From Roseinatronobacter ekhonensis (lineage in GTDB: Bacteria > Pseudomonadota > Alphaproteobacteria > Rhodobacterales > Rhodobacteraceae), in assembly GCF_900499075.1 (NCBI RefSeq), contig NZ_UIHC01000015.1, forward strand, positions 1 through 64,000: a stretch of 64,000 bases of DNA, read 5' to 3'. Positions 62,756-64,000 of this stretch are shown here, one piece after another. Made by a program: the position numbers and the translations under genes. The first letter of the stretch is position 1, and each line of letters starts with the position of its first letter. A model generated the notes under the pieces. That model was not told the DNA's origin, made no database searches, and worked only from the letters and a program-made list of their open reading frames with translations.

Positions 62756-63798
62756 TGGGGTTGGTTCTGTTTCTGATGGCCGGACTATGGGCGCTGGGTT
62801 GGGCGATGAAAACGCCCGTCCGCGCACGGCTTGTCATGATCGGATTGGTTTATGCCGCCGTAGTTATCGCGCAGCTTGTGCTGCCGACGGGCACACCTTT
62901 GCGCGTGGCGACGGGTGGCGACGCGCGACCATGGCTTGTCTTGGGCGGCCTTGTCGCTGTGGGGGTAGCCTATGCCTATGGGCTGAAACGGCTGCGCAAA
63001 CCCGAAGCCATCGCGCCGCCGCAACAAACCGGCCCTTTCCGAGAGGCGGAACTGACCCGCTACGCCCGCCATATCGTGTTGCGCGAATTGGGGGGCGCGG
63101 GGCAACGCAAGCTGAAGAACGCGAAAGTGCTGGTGATCGGGGCGGGTGGCCTTGGCTCTCCCGCGCTGCTGTATCTGGCGGCGGCGGGTGTCGGCACGCT
63201 TGGCGTGATTGACGATGACACGGTCGACGGGTCAAACCTGCAACGCCAGATCATCCACCGCGATCAGGACATTGGCACCCCCAAAGTGTTTTCGGCCCAG
63301 GCCGCGATGCAGGCGCTGAACCCGTTCATCACTGTCAAACCCTACCAGCGGCGGCTGACGCCAGAAATGGCGCAGGTTCTGTTCGCCGAGTATGATCTGA
63401 TCCTTGATGGCAGCGACAATTTTGACACGCGCTATCTGGTGAACCGCGCAGCGGTCGCGACAGGTAAACCGCTGATATCGGGCGCAATTACGCAATGGGA
63501 AGGCCAGATCAGCCTGTTCCACCCGGCCAGCGATGCGCCCTGCTACGAATGCCTGTTCCCGTCCCGCCCTGCCGAGGGGCTGGCGCCAAGCTGCGCCGAA
63601 GCGGGCGTCGTAGCACCGCTTCCGGGTATCATCGGCAGCCAGATGGCCCTAGAGGCGATAAAAGAGATCACCGGAGCGGGCCAGTCCCTGCGCGGGCGTC
63701 TGATGTTGCATGATGCACTATTTGGCGAAAACCGCAGCGTGACGGTGAAACGCCGCGCCGATTGCGCCTGTTGCGGGTCACTCCAAGGACAGGCGTAG
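62755..63798 (+). CDS. moeB: membrane-anchored MoeB/ThiF/HesA adenylyltransferase
   Basis: A 347-residue E1-like enzyme with an N-terminal extension of three hydrophobic segments (about residues 2-18, 26-44 and 60-77) absent from classical MoeB. The catalytic core (about 95-340) has VLVIGAGGLGSPALLYLAAAGVG (ATP-binding), DGSNLQRQIIH, LDGSDNFDTRYLVN and zinc cysteines CYEC and CACC. It adenylates the C-terminal glycine of ubiquitin-like sulfur carriers such as MoaD or ThiS. No rhodanese domain. Membrane tethering is an inference from hydropathy. Confidence 0.9.
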   Translation: MGLVLFLMAGLWALGWAMKTPVRARLVMIGLVYAAVVIAQLVLPTGTPLRVATGGDARPWLVLGGLVAVGVAYAYGLKRLRKPEAIAPPQQTGPFREAELTRYARHIVLRELGGAGQRKLKNAKVLVIGAGGLGSPALLYLAAAGVGTLGVIDDDTVDGSNLQRQIIHRDQDIGTPKVFSAQAAMQALNPFITVKPYQRRLTPEMAQVLFAEYDLILDGSDNFDTRYLVNRAAVATGKPLISGAITQWEGQISLFHPASDAPCYECLFPSRPAEGLAPSCAEAGVVAPLPGIIGSQMALEAIKEITGAGQSLRGRLMLHDALFGENRSVTVKRRADCACCGSLQGQA

Positions 63799-64000
63799 GC
63801 GCAAGAACCCGTTTTTGTCAGCGCCGATCACCTCTGGCGCATAATCCGCAATCAGGCGCAGATGGTCCAGCGCAGCGGGGGCCGTGCGCAACATCACACT
63901 CGCACCGGCAACCGGCAGCAGGCGGAACGGCGCGTCGGCGTCAATATGCAGCGTATCCTGCGCCTCGACATGCTCACGCAGCACATCGCGCACGATGGCC
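63778..64000 (-). CDS. C-terminal end of an unrecognised gene (runs off right edge)
   Basis: The frame is open from the window edge to a stop at 63778. The visible last 73 residues (AIVRDVLREHVEAQ...) end NGFLRLRLSLE. The segment shows no domain I can name; no metal site, signal or membrane stretch is apparent. Its 3' end overlaps moeB by 21 bp, a convergent arrangement. Start and size unknown. Confidence 0.6.
   Translation of the reverse strand, partial: AIVRDVLREHVEAQDTLHIDADAPFRLLPVAGASVMLRTAPAALDHLRLIADYAPEVIGADKNGFLRLRLSLE

Noticed and set aside
1-64000. CRISPR array, prophage or integron
   Set aside because: No regularly spaced repeats, integrase, phage structural gene or attC-type repeats were seen.

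Overview
The window is a chromosomal stretch from an alphaproteobacterium, almost certainly of the Rhodobacterales (Rhodobacteraceae). The sequence is GC-rich. The protein set fits that group: an RpoH-II type heat-shock sigma factor, an Agl-type alpha-glucoside ABC system with a LacI regulator, a glpS-type glycerol ABC ATPase, an MviN/GlnD/LppC cluster, a membrane-anchored MoeB, and a DUF1800/DUF1501 pair. Genus cannot be assigned from the sequence alone. Almost all of it is core-type chromosome. The only clear accessory DNA is an IS256-family element at the left edge and one AT-rich orphan membrane gene at 20.7-21.4 kb.

Layout. 1-4.2 kb: the end of an IS256-family element interrupts glpS, followed by glpD and the divergent repressor glpR. 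4.2-10.2 kb: a minus-strand block with ABC-F protein Uup, a DUF1501/DUF1800 pair, and a ketoacyl synthase with its own acyl carrier protein. 10.3-12.8 kb: two envelope proteins (a YcbB-like L,D-transpeptidase and a Tat-exported DUF882 protein). 13.0-15.5 kb: capsule-type export ATPase and chain-length/inner-membrane protein without a permease. 15.5-20.6 kb: flavoprotein, Atm1-type exporter, LysM protein, LOG-family hydrolase. 20.7-24.9 kb: AT-rich orphan, uvrA (with a near-consensus SOS box) and a rhodanese. 25.0-31 kb: lpd, DUF924, MFS transporter, queA, bcp and a DUF455 protein. 31.2-33.2 kb: M23 peptidase plus bactofilin. 33.3 kb: tRNA-Leu(CAA), then a DEAD-box helicase.

35.2-45.2 kb is a coherent sugar locus. 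The minus-strand operon aglE-aglF-aglG-aglA-aglK encodes periplasmic capture, import and intracellular hydrolysis of alpha-glucosides. The divergent operon aglR-bgl-glk encodes the LacI-type regulator, a GH1 beta-glucosidase and glucokinase. The 274-bp region between them carries a LacI-like palindrome and a 12-bp direct repeat. The glucose released by either glycosidase can be fed to Glk.

45.2-64 kb: recO, a small Tat-exported L,D-transpeptidase, trpS with a coupled unknown membrane protein, a rhomboid homologue lacking both catalytic residues, murJ-glnD-lppC (minus), rsmI-yraN-gshB-esterase (plus), comM (minus), then a tight plus-strand series rpoH-chaN-coaB-dut-moeB. The coaB gene contains only the ligase half of the usual CoaBC fusion. 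No large undescribed multi-gene system was found. The most unusual items are the standalone CoaB, the pseudo-rhomboid, the AT-rich orphan with its own palindrome, the IS-interrupted glpS, and several unassigned regulatory repeats.
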